Assembly (NCBI GenBank): GCA_022739095.1
Contig: JAIJEI010000137.1
Span: 1-5,751 of the forward strand
Source: Bifidobacterium sp.
GTDB taxonomy: Bacteria > Actinomycetota > Actinomycetes > Actinomycetales > Bifidobacteriaceae
DNA: 5,751 nt
Reading direction: 5' to 3'
In this document: piece by piece, positions 4,904-5,751 of the stretch
Layout of the letters: the number at the start of each line of letters is the position of its first letter
Position numbering within the stretch: the stretch's first letter is position 1
Position numbers and translations under genes: made by a program
Notes under the pieces: model-generated
Databases searched by the model: none
Told to the model about the DNA's origin: nothing
The model's input: only the letters and a program-made list of their open reading frames with translations

Positions 4904-5751
4904 ATGGAATTCACCGTATCCGGCACTACCGTGCGATTCGATGAACGAACAATGCAGTTCGCTTTTACGCGCGACGGTGCCGAATGGAATACCTGCGCTG
5001 ATTTCAAGCCGACCCTGCAATGCGCGCAAGGCACCTTCGCGTTCGCAGATGCCACTTCCATCACCCATGAGCAGCGTGAAACCGGCACGGGAACCGGCAT
5101 TCGCAGCATCTTCACCGGCTTTGGGCACAGCGCATACTCCTTTGAAACCTATGTATGGGTGGAGCGTGCCTCAGGCGATGTGCTCTTCGAATGGATTCCG
5201 CTCAATGAGCAAGGCCTGAACATCACCAATGTGACGTGGCCCGCGGCAATCGCCTTCGACCGTGACGACTCCCACGACGTGACGCTTATCACCCACGAAC
5301 AGGGCGTGATGATTCCCAACACATGGCCTACCGCCGTGAGCACCAAAGACATCGCCTTCGACGGCCGCTTCGAAACAGCTGGCGGTTACATGCCGTGGTT
5401 CGCGCAGCTGCGCGCAGACGGACACGGATATATCGCCATCTGCGAAACCCCATGGAATGCCGGTTACGGCATCGACCATCCCAGCAATGGCCCGTACACC
5501 CATATCAATACTTGGTTTGAGCCAAGCCTCGGCACAATGAATTATCGCCGTGTGGTACGCTACCAGTTCCTCGACCACGCCGATCACACGGCGGTGTGCA
5601 AGGCCTATCGTTCGTACGTCAACGAACGAGGTCGCTTGCGTACGCTCGCCGAAAAGGCGGCGCGCAATCCCTCCGTGCGTGACCTGATTGGTCGTTCATG
5701 GGTGCACATCGGCATCAAAACCAAAGTACAGCCCGACTCGTACTACTACGA
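4904..5751 (+). CDS. GH101/GH129-like glycoside hydrolase, probable alpha-N-acetylgalactosaminidase (5' part)
   Basis: The frame is open from the ATG at 4904 to the window end: 282 codons, no stop, so the gene is cut. It begins MEFTVSGTTVRFDE with no signal peptide, membrane segment or lipobox, so it should be cytoplasmic. Residues 1-160 look like a beta-sandwich, with NVTWPAAIAFD (109-119) and HEQGVMIPNTWP (131-142). Then come GGYMPWFAQL (160-169), YIAICETPWNAGY (176-188), WFEPSLGTMNYRR (204-216) and a helical AYRSYVNERGRLRTLAEKA (234-252), followed by NPSVRDLIG (255-263). This order, ending where a catalytic barrel would begin, matches my memory of GH129 and related GH101-like enzymes. GH129 proteins of infant-associated bifidobacteria are intracellular and remove GalNAc from Tn antigen on mucin peptides. 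The catalytic acids lie beyond the window, so family is probable and activity inferred. An uncharacterised GH101-like enzyme is the main alternative. A strong terminator separates it from the binding-protein gene, so it probably has its own promoter in 4838-4888, though I see no good boxes. Confidence 0.65.
   Translation, partial: MEFTVSGTTVRFDERTMQFAFTRDGAEWNTCADFKPTLQCAQGTFAFADATSITHEQRETGTGTGIRSIFTGFGHSAYSFETYVWVERASGDVLFEWIPLNEQGLNITNVTWPAAIAFDRDDSHDVTLITHEQGVMIPNTWPTAVSTKDIAFDGRFETAGGYMPWFAQLRADGHGYIAICETPWNAGYGIDHPSNGPYTHINTWFEPSLGTMNYRRVVRYQFLDHADHTAVCKAYRSYVNERGRLRTLAEKAARNPSVRDLIGRSWVHIGIKTKVQPDSYYY

Noticed and set aside
4738..5115. Minus-strand frames across the hairpin cluster and hydrolase start
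   Set aside because: They cross a terminator and are antisense to a frame with a good start, Shine-Dalgarno and enzyme-like motifs.
1..5751. CRISPR array, tRNA/rRNA, insertion sequence or phage gene
   Set aside because: I saw no regularly spaced repeats, no tRNA cloverleaf, no transposase motif and no terminal inverted repeats with target duplication.

Overview
The window looks like chromosomal DNA of a Bifidobacterium, probably of the B. longum/B. breve group. The grounds are the GC-rich, C/G-ending codon use, the actinobacterial-type GltBD pair, the style of GC-rich intergenic hairpins, and a partial gene resembling bifidobacterial GH129 enzymes. Species is inferred; no rRNA or other marker gene is present.

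Layout. (1) 1-1669, plus strand: the last 42 codons of gltB, then after one base a complete gltD. Together they encode NADPH-dependent glutamate synthase (GOGAT), the ammonia-assimilation enzyme that pairs with glutamine synthetase. A strong rho-independent terminator at 1731-1755 closes the operon. (2) 1884-2570, minus strand: a 187-residue membrane-anchored protein of unknown function, preceded in the same frame by a possible 38-codon ORF with its own Shine-Dalgarno. (3) 2571-3043: an AT-richer divergent intergenic region with no convincing intact gene but several regulatory-looking signals: a perfect 16-bp palindrome of LacI-operator type, a G8 run, a candidate promoter overlaid by nested inverted repeats, and a leader hairpin. 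(4) 3044-4684, plus strand: a complete lipoprotein substrate-binding protein of the OppA/DppA (SBP_bac_5) family, with no permease or ATPase genes in view. (5) 4685-4903: a compact series of GC-rich hairpins ending the SBP gene. (6) 4904-5751 and beyond, plus strand: the first 282 codons of a cytoplasmic glycoside hydrolase resembling the GH101/GH129 alpha-GalNAc-releasing enzymes. It runs off the window edge.

How the genes may work together. gltBD is housekeeping nitrogen metabolism and probably unrelated to the rest. The most interesting idea is the pairing of an orphan peptide-type binding lipoprotein with a signal-less GH129-like enzyme. GH129 removes GalNAc from Ser/Thr (Tn antigen), so a peptide importer that accepts short mucin glycopeptides would supply the substrate an intracellular enzyme needs. 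This is inference. The binding protein could equally carry ordinary peptides, and the strong terminator between the two genes argues against a simple operon.
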